55,218 bases of DNA from contig JAQYAI010000196.1 of assembly GCA_029227655.1 (NCBI GenBank), positions 1 to 55,218 of the forward strand, in the 5' to 3' direction. The stretch comes from a bacterium (GTDB lineage Bacteria > Bacillota > Clostridia > Lachnospirales > Lachnospiraceae). Positions 34,084 to 43,317 of this stretch are shown piece after piece. The notes beneath the pieces were generated by a model. It saw only the letters and a list, made by a program, of their open reading frames with translations. It was not told the DNA's origin and searched no databases. The position numbers and the translations under genes are program-made. Positions within the stretch are counted from its first letter, which is position 1; every line of letters begins with the position of its first letter.

Positions 34084-35049
34084 TTATAATGGTGTAAATT
34101 CTTTTCCCTGCCAGATATGATGTTCGCGGAAATATTTTTGCATGGTGTTTAGTACCAGGCGTTTATTTCCTGTCCAGAGCGGTGCAATCAGAAGCGATTT
34201 CGGGCCGTCACCAGTCAGACGATGGATGACGATATCTGGTCTGAGATTGCAAATGCATTTACCAAGAAGCCCAAAATAGGTCTCCATGTCAGGGAGATAA
34301 AATGGTTTCTTTTTGTAAATATCTGCAAGATCGGTATGTTCTAATATATGAAGTAATTGCAATTTCATTCCATGAATTGGAAGCTTGTTCAGATATCTGA
34401 TTGTTGCCAGCATATCATCAGCTGTCTCCCCTGGAAGATATAAGATGATATGCGTAATGATGGTAATGCCAAGCTTGTTCAGGTTCTGAACGGCATGTTC
34501 GAATACATCAAGATCATATCCCCGACGGATGAATGAAGCCGTCTCAGGGTGTATCGTCTGTAGTCCCAGCTCGATCCAGACAGGCTTTTTCTCATTCAGT
34601 TCCTTCAAAAGAGCAAGGACTTCCGTACCCAGGCAGTCCGGCCTGGTTGCAATAGAAAGAATTTTGACTTCCGGGTCTTCGATTGCCTCTGTGAAAATCT
34701 TTCTTAAATGGGAGATAGGTGCATAGGTGTTGGTAAATGCCTGAAAGTAGGCAATGTAGCCTTTTCCATGATATTTCTTACTTACCAGTTCTTTGCCCGC
34801 TTGGAGCTGTTCGGAAATCGACAAAAAAGGACCGGCAGCAAAATCTCCGGAACCACCTTCACTGCAGAAAATGCATCCACGAGTCCCGCAGGTGCCATCC
34901 CGGTTCGGACAGGTGCATCCACCATTCAGGGCAATTTTATATAGCTTTTCTCCGTAAATTTCTTTTAAATAATAATCTAATGAATAGTAGCGCTTTTCGC
35001 CCCAATGCTTTGGCTCAGATGCTACATTTTGATCATGAAATAAATGCAT
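34084..35049 (-). CDS. radical SAM protein (TIGR01212/YtqA type)
   Basis: A 321-aa radical SAM enzyme. The cluster motif is in CTCPNRDGTCGTRGCIFC (about 45-62), whose spacing is typical of the YtqA/YhcC group and not CxxxCxxC. Further SAM-binding elements are IELGLQTIHPETASFIRRGYD and ITHIILYLPGETADDM. The family is tied to tRNA or sulphur chemistry only loosely; I assign no reaction. AAGG lies upstream of the start. Confidence 0.88.
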   Translation of the reverse strand: MHLFHDQNVASEPKHWGEKRYYSLDYYLKEIYGEKLYKIALNGGCTCPNRDGTCGTRGCIFCSEGGSGDFAAGPFLSISEQLQAGKELVSKKYHGKGYIAYFQAFTNTYAPISHLRKIFTEAIEDPEVKILSIATRPDCLGTEVLALLKELNEKKPVWIELGLQTIHPETASFIRRGYDLDVFEHAVQNLNKLGITIITHIILYLPGETADDMLATIRYLNKLPIHGMKLQLLHILEHTDLADIYKKKPFYLPDMETYFGLLGKCICNLRPDIVIHRLTGDGPKSLLIAPLWTGNKRLVLNTMQKYFREHHIWQGKEFTPL

Positions 35050-35246
35050 AATTCAAACCTTGTTTATTTTCCATTCTTCTATATATGATAACATCAATAA
35101 GTTTTGAAATCAAATAAAAATAAAGCTTTTCATTTTTTAAGAAATGTAGTATACTTTGATTTGTCTAAACAAGTGTATGTCGAGTCAGACAAGGAATCCC
35201 GGAAATTATAAATTTAATATATGATAAAATGATCAAGGAGGAGAAA

Positions 35247-36575
35247 ATGACGAGAGAAAAGTATGAATCATTGCCACTTGCTACGTTAAAAGAACTGGCA
35301 AAAGCCCGTGGACTGAAAGGTGTCTCAACTTTGCGGAAATCAGACTTAATAGATGAAATGCTGAAAGAAGATGAAAAGGATAGTACAAAAGAAGCCAAAG
35401 AAGAAGTGAAAAATGAGAAGGCAGGAACAGCAGATATCGAGCAGCTTGACAGTGGGAATACAGTTGCCGGTATTCTTGAAGTTATGTCTGATGGATTTGG
35501 ATTTATACGGTCTAAAAATTATTTACCAGGGGAAGATGACGTATATGTTTCGCCATCACAGATTCGTCGATTTGGACTGAAGACAGGAGATATTCTGACT
35601 GGAAATACGAGAGTAAAGACACAGACGGAAAAGTTCAGTGCATTACTCTATTTAACAAAAATCAATGGACTTCATCCGGCAGAAATTGCAAAGCGTAAAA
35701 ATTTTGAGGACATGACTCCTATTTTCCCTAATGAAAGGCTAAGCCTTGAAGCAGGAAAGACCAGCACAGCCATGCGTGTTATGGATCTTATTTCGCCAAT
35801 CGGAAAAGGACAGAGAGGGATGATCGTATCACCACCTAAAGCTGGTAAAACTACTTTATTAAAACAAGTAGCTCTTTCCATCCGTAAGAATAATCCGGAA
35901 GTACATTTATTGATTCTTCTTATTGATGAACGTCCAGAAGAAGTAACAGATATCAAAGAGGCAATTGAAGGAAATAATGTAGAAGTCATTTATTCTACCT
36001 TTGATGAGCTTCCGGAACATCACAAGAGAGTATCTGAGATGGTGATTGAGCGTGCAAAACGTCTGGTAGAACACAAGAAAGATGTTGTGATTCTTCTTGA
36101 CAGTATTACAAGACTAGCAAGAGCATATAACCTGGTCGTTCCACCAAGTGGAAGAACACTTTCAGGTGGTCTTGATCCAGCCGCCCTTCACATGCCAAAG
36201 CGATTCTTTGGTGCGGCGAGAAATATGCGTGAAGGTGGAAGTCTTACCATCCTTGCAACAGCATTGGTAGATACAGGAAGTAAGATGGATGATGTCATTT
36301 ACGAAGAATTCAAGGGAACTGGTAATATGGAACTGGTGCTTGACAGAAAATTGTCTGAGAAACGTATCTTCCCTGCAATTGATATTCCAAAATCCGGAAC
36401 AAGAAGAGAAGATCTTCTTCTTACAAAAGAAGAATCAGAGGCAGTGGATATCATGAGACGCGCTGTCAATGGAATGAAAGCAGATGAAGCAGTAGATAAT
36501 ATTTTGAATATGTTTGACCGTACAAAAACCAATGCAGAATTTGTGCAAATGGTGAAAAAAATGAAATTTATTTAG
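35247..36575 (+). CDS. rho: transcription termination factor Rho
   Basis: A 442-aa RNA-dependent ATPase hexamer. The N-terminal Rho_N helices (about 1-45, [32 protein letters not shown]) are followed by an acidic link, a cold-shock RNA-binding domain ([13 protein letters not shown], about 75-87) and the RecA-like motor with P-loop [11 protein letters not shown] (about 194-204) and Walker [17 protein letters not shown]. The Q- and R-loop motifs follow. AGGAGGAG sets the start at 35247 over an ATG at 35229. There is no N-terminal insertion. Confidence 0.97.
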   Translation: MTREKYESLPLATLKELAKARGLKGVSTLRKSDLIDEMLKEDEKDSTKEAKEEVKNEKAGTADIEQLDSGNTVAGILEVMSDGFGFIRSKNYLPGEDDVYVSPSQIRRFGLKTGDILTGNTRVKTQTEKFSALLYLTKINGLHPAEIAKRKNFEDMTPIFPNERLSLEAGKTSTAMRVMDLISPIGKGQRGMIVSPPKAGKTTLLKQVALSIRKNNPEVHLLILLIDERPEEVTDIKEAIEGNNVEVIYSTFDELPEHHKRVSEMVIERAKRLVEHKKDVVILLDSITRLARAYNLVVPPSGRTLSGGLDPAALHMPKRFFGAARNMREGGSLTILATALVDTGSKMDDVIYEEFKGTGNMELVLDRKLSEKRIFPAIDIPKSGTRREDLLLTKEESEAVDIMRRAVNGMKADEAVDNILNMFDRTKTNAEFVQMVKKMKFI

Positions 36576-36583
36576 AATTCATC

Positions 36584-36612
36584 TTGCAATATTGTCATAG
36601 TTATGTTACAAT
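36584..36612 (+). promoter_or_regulatory. rpmE promoter
   Basis: TTGCAA (36584-36589), a 17-bp spacer and TACAAT (36607-36612), about 70 nt before rpmE. Confidence 0.65.
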
Positions 36613-36683
36613 GACAGAGCTGTTTAAAGACATTAGCCGCGTGAAAACGCGTAAAACGAATAAAATAAGAAGAGGTGAAAATC

Positions 36684-36884
36684 ATGAAAGAAGGAATCCA
36701 TCCAACATATCATCAGGCAACTGTAACATGTAACTGTGGAAATACATTCGTAACAGGATCTACAAATGAATCAATTCACGTAGAAGTTTGTTCAAAATGT
36801 CATCCATTCTACACAGGACAGCAGAAAGCTACTCAGGCTCGTGGCCGTGTTGACAAGTTTAACAAGAAATACGGAATTAAGTAA
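36684..36884 (+). CDS. rpmE: 50S ribosomal protein L31 (zinc type)
   Basis: A 66-aa protein, [20 protein letters not shown]..., with CNC and CSKC forming the zinc site of the C+ form of L31. It ends KFNKKYGIK. The start at 36684 follows AGAGGTGAAA. The gene has a promoter and terminator of its own. Confidence 0.97.
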   Translation: MKEGIHPTYHQATVTCNCGNTFVTGSTNESIHVEVCSKCHPFYTGQQKATQARGRVDKFNKKYGIK

Positions 36885-36901
36885 TTATTTAAGAATGATT
36901 C

Positions 36902-36939
36902 AGGCTGAGATTAGAAAATCTCAGCCTCTTCTTATATTT
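36902..36939 (+). terminator. rpmE terminator
   Basis: Perfect 11-bp stem AGGCTGAGATT / AATCTCAGCCT, loop AGAA, then a pyrimidine-rich tail. Confidence 0.85.
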
Positions 36940-36953
36940 GAGGTGAGATTAAT

Positions 36954-37886
36954 ATGAAATCATCCAACATCGGAGGTCAGGCTGTTCTGGAAGGCGTTAT
37001 GATGAAGAATCAGGATCAGTACGCTGTTTCTGTAAGAAAGCCTGATGGTGAAATTGAGACAATGACGGACACTTATACCAGTGTCACGGGAAAATGGAAG
37101 AAGCTGACACAGATTCCATTTGTCAGAGGAGTATTTAATTTTATAGATTCGCTTGTACTGGGAATGAAGACGCTTGCATGGTCTTCCAGTTTTTATGAAG
37201 AAGAGGTGCAGGTGAGAACAGAAGAGGAAGCGCGAAAGGCAAAGCAGAAAGAAGATCTTTTTATGGGCATTACCATGGTATTTTCCTTTGTTCTTGCGAT
37301 TGGTATTTTTATGATTCTTCCGTATTTTCTGTCTGATCTGTTGAAAAGATGGATTGCATCTTATACCGTCAGACTGATTTTTGAAGGGATTATTCGTATT
37401 ATTATTTTCGTGGGATACGTTGCAGGAATTTCTTTGATGGAAGATATCAAGAGATTGTATCAATATCATGGCGCAGAGCACAAATGCATCAATTGTATTG
37501 AAAGCGGACTTCCGCTCACAGTCGAGAATGTTCGTAAGAGTTCCAAGGAGCATAAGCGTTGTGGAACCAGTTTTATGCTGTTTGTTATGATTGTAGGAAT
37601 TGTACTTTTGTTCTTTGTCAGAGTAGAATCCATGGTAATGAGAGTAATTGTTCGTATTGCATTACTGCCTTTAATCGCAGGAATATCTTATGAGCTGATC
37701 AAATGGGCTGGAAGAAGTACAAATCCGATTGTATGTGTGCTTAGTAAACCAGGACTTTGGCTTCAGCGTCTCACGACAAAAGAACCTGACGATTCTATGA
37801 TCGAAGTTGCGATTGCATCTGTGGAAGCTGTTTTTGATTGGAAAGAGTTTTTACATAAATATCACAATTATCAGGAAGAGGAATAA
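36954..37886 (+). CDS. DUF1385 membrane protein (YqhQ-like)
   Basis: A 310-aa protein starting MKSSNIGGQAVLEGVMMKNQ, the hallmark of DUF1385, with about four membrane helices (about 104-130, 145-160, 205-225, 230-245) and the conserved YHGAEHKCINCIESG between them. The molecular role is not known to me; the gene is regularly found with prmC and prfA in Clostridia, as here. GAGGTGAG precedes the start. Confidence 0.92.
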   Translation: MKSSNIGGQAVLEGVMMKNQDQYAVSVRKPDGEIETMTDTYTSVTGKWKKLTQIPFVRGVFNFIDSLVLGMKTLAWSSSFYEEEVQVRTEEEARKAKQKEDLFMGITMVFSFVLAIGIFMILPYFLSDLLKRWIASYTVRLIFEGIIRIIIFVGYVAGISLMEDIKRLYQYHGAEHKCINCIESGLPLTVENVRKSSKEHKRCGTSFMLFVMIVGIVLLFFVRVESMVMRVIVRIALLPLIAGISYELIKWAGRSTNPIVCVLSKPGLWLQRLTTKEPDDSMIEVAIASVEAVFDWKEFLHKYHNYQEEE

Positions 37887-37889
37887 AAA

Positions 37890-38750
37890 GTGACGTATCA
37901 GGAAGCGAATCAGAAGGGAAGAACTATTTTAACAGAACATCAGATCGAAGATGCGTCAGTTGATGCGTGGCTTTTGATGGAATTTGTGACGGGAATGTCC
38001 AGAACCAGATTTTTCGTAGATGGGATGTCCCAGATGAAATCAGAAGAGAAAGAAAGATATTTTCAGCTGATTGAAAAGAGAGCTGGGAGAATTCCGCTTC
38101 AACATCTGACTGGTGTGCAGGAATTTATGGGATTTGAATTTATGGTAAATGAGCATGTGCTGGTTCCAAGACAGGACACCGAGCTGTTAGTTTTGGAAGC
38201 AGAAAAACAGCTTAGAAGTTCGTCCGGTGAAAATCTGGAAGTATTGGACATGTGTACAGGATCTGGCTGTATTGCCATCAGTCTGAAAGCCAGAAATCCG
38301 CAAATTCAGTGCATAGCGGCAGATATTTCAGAGAAAGCCCTTGAAATGGCAAAGAAAAATGCCGAGAAAATGCAGTCAGAAATCGTATTTGTGCATACGG
38401 ATATGTTTTCAAATATAACAGGTACATTTGATATGATCGTATCCAATCCACCTTATATACCGACGAAGGTAATCGAAAGTCTGGAAGAAGAAGTGCGATT
38501 ATATGATCCATTTTCTGCATTAGATGGAAAAGAGGATGGCCTTTATTTTTATAGAATTTTGGCCAAAGAAAGTCCACGCTTTTTGAAAGACGGTGGAAGG
38601 ATCTATATGGAAATCGGACACGATCAGAGTGCATCGGTAGAAGCACTTCTTAAAGAGGCAGGATTTGAGGAAATCCGCACAGAAAAGGACCTGGCAGGAC
38701 TTGACCGTGTTGTTTGTGGCGTGTACAATAAATCAGAAAAGGATAGATAG
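37890..38750 (+). CDS. prmC: peptide chain release factor N5-glutamine methyltransferase
   Basis: PrmC methylates the glutamine of the GGQ motif of release factors. The 286-aa protein has a helical N-domain, the SAM motif EVLDMCTGSGCIAISLK (about 112-128) and the active site NPPYIP (about 185-190). A GTG start at 37890 is used 4 nt after the DUF1385 stop. Its substrate PrfA is encoded by the next gene, 16 nt on. Confidence 0.95.
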   Translation: MTYQEANQKGRTILTEHQIEDASVDAWLLMEFVTGMSRTRFFVDGMSQMKSEEKERYFQLIEKRAGRIPLQHLTGVQEFMGFEFMVNEHVLVPRQDTELLVLEAEKQLRSSSGENLEVLDMCTGSGCIAISLKARNPQIQCIAADISEKALEMAKKNAEKMQSEIVFVHTDMFSNITGTFDMIVSNPPYIPTKVIESLEEEVRLYDPFSALDGKEDGLYFYRILAKESPRFLKDGGRIYMEIGHDQSASVEALLKEAGFEEIRTEKDLAGLDRVVCGVYNKSEKDR

Positions 38751-38765
38751 CAGGAGGATAAGAAA

Positions 38766-39839
38766 ATGTTTGATAAATTGGAAGATTTGCTCATTCGTTT
38801 TGAAGAAATCATGGGCGAATTGCAGGAACCAGATGTAGTAAATGATCAGGCTCGTTTCCGCAAATTAATGAAAGAACAGAACGATTTGACACCGATCGTT
38901 GAAGCATATAAAGAATATAAAAATTGTAAGCAGAATATCGAAGACAGTTTACTTATGTTAGAAGAAGAAACTGACGAGGAAATGAAAGAACTTGCAAAAG
39001 AAGAATTAAGTGATTCGAAAAAACGTGTGGAAGAATTAGAACAGGAACTTAAGATCCTTCTTCTTCCAAAAGATCCTAACGATGACAAGAACGTTATCGT
39101 AGAAATCCGCGCAGGTGCAGGTGGAGATGAAGCAGCTCTTTTTGCAGCAGAGATTTATCGTATGTATGTACATTATGCAGACAGCAGACGCTGGAAAACG
39201 GAGATTATTTCTCTGAGTGAAAATGGAATTGGCGGTTTCAAGGAAGTTGTATTCATGCTTACAGGACAGGGTGCATACTCTCGTATGAAATATGAAAGTG
39301 GTGTACACCGTGTACAACGTGTGCCGGAAACAGAAAGTGGAGGACGTATCCATACATCTACGATCACAGTAGCCGTTATGCCGGAAGCAGAAGAAGTAGA
39401 CGTAGTCATTGACGAAAAAGATATTCGTATTGACGTAATGCGTGCATCAGGTAATGGTGGACAGTGTGTCAATACAACAGACTCAGCAGTACGTTTAACG
39501 CACTACCCAACAGGAATTGTAATTTACAGCCAGACAGAAAAGTCGCAGCTTCAGAATAAAGAAAAAGCGTTCCGCCTGCTTCGTTCAAAATTGTATGAAC
39601 TGGAATTGGAAAAACAGCAGTCAGCAGAAGCGGCTGCAAGAAGAAGCCAGATTGGAACCGGTGACCGTTCTGAAAAGATTCGTACTTACAACTTCCCACA
39701 GGGACGTGTGACAGATCACAGAATTAAACTTACGCTTCATAAGTTAGATACAATCCTCAATGGAGATATTGATGAAATCATCGACAGCCTTATCGCAGCA
39801 GATCAAGCCGCGAAACTGGCAAATATGCAGGATGAGTAG
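38766..39839 (+). CDS. prfA: peptide chain release factor 1
   Basis: A 357-aa class I release factor for UAA and UAG. The GGQ tripeptide sits in [12 protein letters not shown] (about 227-238). The codon-recognition region ([12 protein letters not shown]) precedes the GGQ, and the family end [21 protein letters not shown] follows it. AGGAGGATAAG lies before the ATG. It closes the conserved block, with a strong terminator behind it. Confidence 0.97.
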   Translation: MFDKLEDLLIRFEEIMGELQEPDVVNDQARFRKLMKEQNDLTPIVEAYKEYKNCKQNIEDSLLMLEEETDEEMKELAKEELSDSKKRVEELEQELKILLLPKDPNDDKNVIVEIRAGAGGDEAALFAAEIYRMYVHYADSRRWKTEIISLSENGIGGFKEVVFMLTGQGAYSRMKYESGVHRVQRVPETESGGRIHTSTITVAVMPEAEEVDVVIDEKDIRIDVMRASGNGGQCVNTTDSAVRLTHYPTGIVIYSQTEKSQLQNKEKAFRLLRSKLYELELEKQQSAEAAARRSQIGTGDRSEKIRTYNFPQGRVTDHRIKLTLHKLDTILNGDIDEIIDSLIAADQAAKLANMQDE

Positions 39840-39883
39840 AACGCTTGGTTTTGGAGAAAAGTTTGAGCATATGATGTAAAAAC

Positions 39884-39926
39884 AAATGCCCTATATCAGT
39901 TCAGGTGGCTGATATAGGGCATTTTT
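39884..39926 (+). terminator. strong terminator after prfA
   Basis: Perfect 16-bp stem AAATGCCCTATATCAG / CTGATATAGGGCATTT, 9-nt loop, T run. It marks the border between conserved and accessory DNA. Confidence 0.95.
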
Positions 39927-39942
39927 CGTGCAGAAAAAGCGG

Positions 39943-40098
39943 TTGTGGAAACAACTTGGCTACTATATAATGAAAAAAAGACGTTTTGGGCGTATTAGCA
40001 AGAAATGTATGTTAAGTGCCTATAATAATGCATGAAAAGCAGGCAGAGCGCGGGAAATTGGGCTTATTGGCCAGTATTATATATTATACGCCCAATTT
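39943..40098 (+). other. non-coding stretch with a possible promoter and inverted repeat
   Basis: The 332-bp gap between prfA and the next gene holds no supportable gene. It contains TTGTGG-17-TATAAT (39943-39971), about 200 nt before the next start, and an inverted repeat AAATTGGGC (40055-40063) / GCCCAATTT (40090-40098) with a 26-nt loop and no T run. A long structured leader or a small RNA is possible. Confidence 0.35.
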
Positions 40099-40171
40099 TG
40101 CGATGTAAATCCCAGCCGCAAGGCTTGATGATATAAAACAAAGGTCTGAATTTGAGGAGGAATGACAAATA

Positions 40172-40570
40172 ATGGAATCTGGATATGGAATTTTAAGCAA
40201 TGACTACGACTGGTTAGATTCTTTTTTACGTAGTTTTCCAGGTGTTACCAGGGATTATAAGGAAGAATGGCAATGGATTCGTTACCAAGTAGGAGATAAA
40301 ATGTTTGCTGCTGTTTGTAAGGATGCTGCAGGTACACGTGATATTATTACGCTTAAACTGGAACCATCTGATGGGGATTTCCTTCGTAATCAATATGAAG
40401 ATATTATCCCAGGACATTATATGAACAAAGTTCATTGGAATTCCATCTATTTGGATGGAAAAGTGCCGATTGATATCATAAAGGAATCGATAGATAAGTC
40501 TTATCATTTGGTATTGGCTGGACTTACTAAGAAAAAACAGAAAGAAATTGAAAATAGCTGTAGCTTATGA
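40172..40570 (+). CDS. MmcQ/YjbR-like protein
   Basis: A 132-aa protein with the CyaY-like YjbR fold: WQWIRYQVGDKMFAAVCKDAAG, ITLKLEPSDGDFLRNQYEDIIPGHYMNKVHWNSIYLDGKVPIDIIKESIDKSYHLV. The SYxLV and Pxxxxxx HW-type motifs match the family, sometimes annotated as DNA-binding. No function is established that I can rely on. GAGGAGGAATGA precedes the ATG. Confidence 0.85.
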   Translation: MESGYGILSNDYDWLDSFLRSFPGVTRDYKEEWQWIRYQVGDKMFAAVCKDAAGTRDIITLKLEPSDGDFLRNQYEDIIPGHYMNKVHWNSIYLDGKVPIDIIKESIDKSYHLVLAGLTKKKQKEIENSCSL

Positions 40571-40629
40571 AATTGGAAAAACAATATCTTGGAGAATTGA
40601 AAAAATTAGAATGATAGAGAAAATGATGT

Positions 40630-40976
40630 ATGAAGATTGAAAATAACGATTTATACATAAGGAATGCAGATGTTGATGATTGTGCGCAACTTGCAAAATG
40701 GTGGAATGATGGTGGTGTAATGGCTCATGCAGGATTTCCAAATGGACTTGGAAGAGTAATATTAAGTATGCTCATAAAAAAACTATTTTCAATGGGTTAT
40801 ACAAAATTGTTCTTGATACGAATTTGAAAAATGGTAGAGCTCAACATGTGTATGAATTGCTTGGTTTTCAAAAAGTACGTGTAAATGAGAATTCTTGGAC
40901 AAATCAAGTTGGCGAATTACAATCATCTGTTGACTATGAATTAGTTCCAAATAATTTTATTGATTGGTCAAGATAA
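40630..40976 (+). pseudogene. GNAT acetyltransferase pseudogene (frameshift plus internal deletion)
   Basis: The open frame (40630-40827, 65 aa) begins like an acetyltransferase, IRNADVDDCAQLAKWWNDGGVMAHAGFPNGLG, and jumps straight to a late-domain segment GRVILSMLIKKLFSMGYTK, so the middle third, including much of the acetyl-CoA site, appears missing. After YTK the frame shifts: one base short in an A run at 40802-40805 gives LFLIRI and stop, while the other frame continues IVLDTNLKNGRAQHVYELLGFQKV to a stop at 40976. A one-base indel and a deletion therefore broke the gene. Confidence 0.8.
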
Positions 40977-41064
40977 TAAATGGAATGGCGATTATAGTTC
41001 GGCATTTTGCGGAATTCTAAAGAATTTGAATATATGGTAAATCCATATTTTATATACTTAAAGA

Positions 41065-41093
41065 TTGAACAAATGTTCGATATATGCTACAAT
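41065..41093 (+). promoter_or_regulatory. toxin promoter with an embedded LexA (SOS) box
   Basis: TTGAAC (41065-41070), a 17-bp spacer and TACAAT (41088-41093) with an upstream TG (extended -10). GAACAAATGTTC at 41067-41078 fits the Gram-positive LexA/DinR core GAAC-RNRY-GTTC exactly and overlaps the -35 and spacer, the usual place for repression. SOS control is inferred from this match. Confidence 0.7.
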
Positions 41094-41144
41094 GTTATTG
41101 TGTAATTGAAAGAAGTTCGGGTGTGAATTTCCGGTTGTTAGATG

Positions 41145-41170
41145 CCCTCTAGTCCTACGAAAGAGGGTGA
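41145..41170 (+). promoter_or_regulatory. hairpin masking the toxin ribosome site
   Basis: CCCTCT (41145-41150) pairs with AGAGGG (41162-41167), which overlaps the Shine-Dalgarno AGGGTGA (41164-41170). GATGCCCT also occurs twice, before (41141-41148) and after (41169-41176). Masked ribosome sites are common in type I toxin messages. Confidence 0.55.
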
Positions 41171-41176
41171 TGCCCT

Positions 41177-41263
41177 ATGAACACAATGGAAGTGCTTACT
41201 TTATTGCTTGTTGTTTTTGCGGCGCTGTCGTACATAGACAATCATAATAACAAAAAGAAATAA
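41177..41263 (+). CDS. type I toxin-like small hydrophobic peptide (holin-like toxin family)
   Basis: A 28-aa peptide, MNTMEVLTLLLVVFAALSYI followed by a polar, basic end (DNHNNKKK). One membrane helix spans about residues 5-20. Length, layout and sequence resemble the TxpA/BsrG/YonT putative holin-like toxins of Firmicutes. The start is supported by AGGGTGA 6 nt upstream. The locus has its own promoter with a LexA box and a promoter on the opposite strand for an antisense RNA over the 3' end, the standard type I layout. It is expected to depolarise or disturb the membrane when unrepressed. Toxicity is not shown. Confidence 0.75.
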   Translation: MNTMEVLTLLLVVFAALSYIDNHNNKKK

Positions 41264-41349
41264 GTACCCGACACGGCTCAAAGTTTTGGGTACTTATTTC
41301 TTAAGTTTCAAATACTGAGGGCAAATCGGAGTCACATCCGATTACCTTT
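41251..41349 (-). ncRNA. antisense RNA antitoxin (about 99 nt)
   Basis: On the minus strand TTGATT (41379-41384), a 17-bp spacer and TATAAT (41356-41361) predict a start near 41349. The RNA would contain a hairpin AATCGGA/TCCGATT (41324-41343) and end at the stem 41257-41300 followed by TTTTTG. It overlaps the last 13 nt of the toxin frame and its 3' region, as in the TxpA/RatA pair. Exact ends are estimated. Confidence 0.7.
41257..41300. terminator. bidirectional terminator of the toxin-antitoxin locus
   Basis: Perfect 13-bp stem GAAATAAGTACCC / GGGTACTTATTTC with an 18-nt loop. A T run follows on the minus strand (strong) and a T-rich tail on the plus strand (weaker). Confidence 0.85.
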
Positions 41350-41472
41350 GAGTAAATTATACACTAGGGTGGCTGAGAAATCAACCACTCTTTTTACTCA
41401 TACTTGTCATAGCACTTTTGCTATGAGCGAGACAATTTCTATGTAATATACCTAAAAGTATGGAGAAAAGAT

Positions 41473-42144
41473 ATGCAGAAAATATTAATTGTAGAAGATG
41501 ATGAAAAGTTAAGACATGAATTGGAAATATTCCTGAGCAGGAATGGCTATCAGTCATGTGGCCTCGAACACTTTGAGCGAACACTGGATGATATGTTACA
41601 GGAGGATGCTAGCTTGATTTTGCTGGACATTAATCTTCCGAATGTGGATGGGGAATACATCCTCAAAGAATTTCGGAAGATATCCGATATACCCGTAATT
41701 ATGATTACCAGCAGGGACAGCGAGATGGATGAGCTGCTATCTATGCATTACGGTGCGGATCATTATGTGACGAAGCCGTTCAATACGCAGATTCTTCTTG
41801 CGAAAATAAGGGCGGTTCTGAAAAGGACAAACAATTCTGCTATGCAGGAAAGGATGGATTGTGGCAGGTTTGTGCTGAATTTTTCCAAAAGCCGGATTGA
41901 GAAAGAGGAGAACATGGTGGAACTTACGGCAAATGAGCTGAAGATCATGAAATGTCTGGGAAAGAAGAAAGGAAACATCGTCTCCAGAGAGGAAATTATG
42001 AATGAATTGTGGGATAGTGATGCGTTCATAGATGATAATACTTTGACGGTGAATGTTACGAGAATTCGAAAAAAGCTGGAAGAAATCGGTCTGGAGGATG
42101 TCATTGTGACAAAGAGAGGACAGGGATATAGTTTGTCTGTATAA
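41473..42144 (+). CDS. OmpR-family response regulator, BceR type
   Basis: A 223-aa regulator. The receiver domain has acid pair D9-D10, phospho-acceptor D52 (LILLDINLP) and the lysine in VTKPFN; the OmpR winged helix covers about 128-222 (VELTANELKIMKCL ... TVNVTRIRKKLEEIGLEDVIVTKRGQGYSL). It is followed 15 nt later by a short intramembrane-type kinase and then by a BceAB-type transporter. This is the layout of modules that sense and resist bacitracin, lantibiotics or similar peptides. The name is by layout; the actual peptide is unknown. Confidence 0.92.
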   Translation: MQKILIVEDDEKLRHELEIFLSRNGYQSCGLEHFERTLDDMLQEDASLILLDINLPNVDGEYILKEFRKISDIPVIMITSRDSEMDELLSMHYGADHYVTKPFNTQILLAKIRAVLKRTNNSAMQERMDCGRFVLNFSKSRIEKEENMVELTANELKIMKCLGKKKGNIVSREEIMNELWDSDAFIDDNTLTVNVTRIRKKLEEIGLEDVIVTKRGQGYSLSV

Positions 42145-42159
42145 AGAGGAGAAGATATC

Positions 42160-43173
42160 ATGAACTTTAGACGATATTTAAAAGATCGATGGAAAATGCT
42201 GTTGCTGCTTGTCTTTGCCGTAGTGACAGGTGAAATTTTTCTGCTCGTTTATCCGATACATTGGTTTGTTCGGATCTATCTGGCAGTGAGCACTTTAGTC
42301 ATGTTCCTCCTGGGAGTCTGGCTGGAATATCGGTCTAAAAGAGCATTTTACGAAGAGGTGGAAGGAAAGCTGGCGGGACTTGAGGAAAAGTATCTGATTA
42401 TGGAAATGCTTCCACAGACAGAATATGTGGAGGAGGAACTGCTTCGTGACATTTTGCGGGATACGAATAAATCCATGACCGAAAAGGTAAATGAGTATAA
42501 ACGCATTCAGGAGGAGTATAAGGAATACATTGAACTTTGGATTCATGAAATTAAGCTTCCTATTGCAACTTCAAAAATGATCATCGAGAATAATCGAAAT
42601 GAGATTACGAAGAGTATGGAAGAAGAGCTGACAGAGATCGAGAACTATATAGAACAGGCACTTTACTATGCCAGAAGTAATCATGCGAATAAAGATTATT
42701 TTGTGACGGAATCCGTGATGAAAAATATGGTAAATGAAGCCATAAAGCAGAACAGACAAAGCCTGATCCGACAGAGAATCCGGATTGAGGTTGAAGAAAT
42801 GGAACAGACGGTGTACACGGACGCGAAATGGTGCCAGTTTATTTTGAATCAGATCATTGCAAATAGTATCAAGTACAAGAAGGCAGAGGATTCTGTCATC
42901 CGTTTTTATGCAGAAGAGGGGAAAGAGCAGATGATTCTCTGCGTTCAGGATAATGGGATTGGAATAAAGAAAGAAGAAGTCGGCAGGGTGTTTGAAAAAG
43001 GCTTTACCGGAAGCAATGGACGGATTGGGAAGAAGTCCACTGGCATTGGGCTGTATCTGTGTAAGAAACTGTGTGATAAATTGGGACTTGGAATCGAGCT
43101 TGTGTCAGAGGAGGGACAAGGTTGTCTGGTCAGGATCATCTTTCCGAAGGGCAGTTTTTCCTTAAGAGCGTAA
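42160..43173 (+). CDS. intramembrane-sensing histidine kinase, BceS type
   Basis: A 337-aa kinase with two closely spaced membrane helices (about 12-32 and 36-54) and almost no external loop, so it cannot sense ligand by itself; BceS kinases sense through their transporter. The H box is ELWIHEIKLPI (His about 129), the N box IIANSIKYK, and the G boxes DNGIGIKKEE and STGIGLYL. GAGGAGAAGATATC precedes the start. It forms an operon with the regulator. Confidence 0.92.
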   Translation: MNFRRYLKDRWKMLLLLVFAVVTGEIFLLVYPIHWFVRIYLAVSTLVMFLLGVWLEYRSKRAFYEEVEGKLAGLEEKYLIMEMLPQTEYVEEELLRDILRDTNKSMTEKVNEYKRIQEEYKEYIELWIHEIKLPIATSKMIIENNRNEITKSMEEELTEIENYIEQALYYARSNHANKDYFVTESVMKNMVNEAIKQNRQSLIRQRIRIEVEEMEQTVYTDAKWCQFILNQIIANSIKYKKAEDSVIRFYAEEGKEQMILCVQDNGIGIKKEEVGRVFEKGFTGSNGRIGKKSTGIGLYLCKKLCDKLGLGIELVSEEGQGCLVRIIFPKGSFSLRA

Positions 43174-43220
43174 ATTTGAGAGGAGGGATAAGAATTTCTT
43201 GTCCTTCCTTCTTTTGATGA

Positions 43221-43242
43221 AAGCTTACAATAATGTAAGCTT
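43221..43242 (+). promoter_or_regulatory. BceR-type binding site before the transporter genes
   Basis: AAGCTTACA-ATAA-TGTAAGCTT is a perfect 9-bp inverted repeat with a 4-bp spacer. Its core TTACA-N4-TGTAA fits the BceR-family consensus TNACA-N4-TGTAA. A TATGAT (43283-43288) with a poor -35 (TGGATG) lies downstream, as expected for an activator-dependent promoter. Confidence 0.75.
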
Positions 43243-43317
43243 ATCGTAAGCTGTATCAATGGATGGTAAGGAAGAAAAAGCGTATGATGGGAATAGAAAA
43301 AAGGAGGAATACATCAT

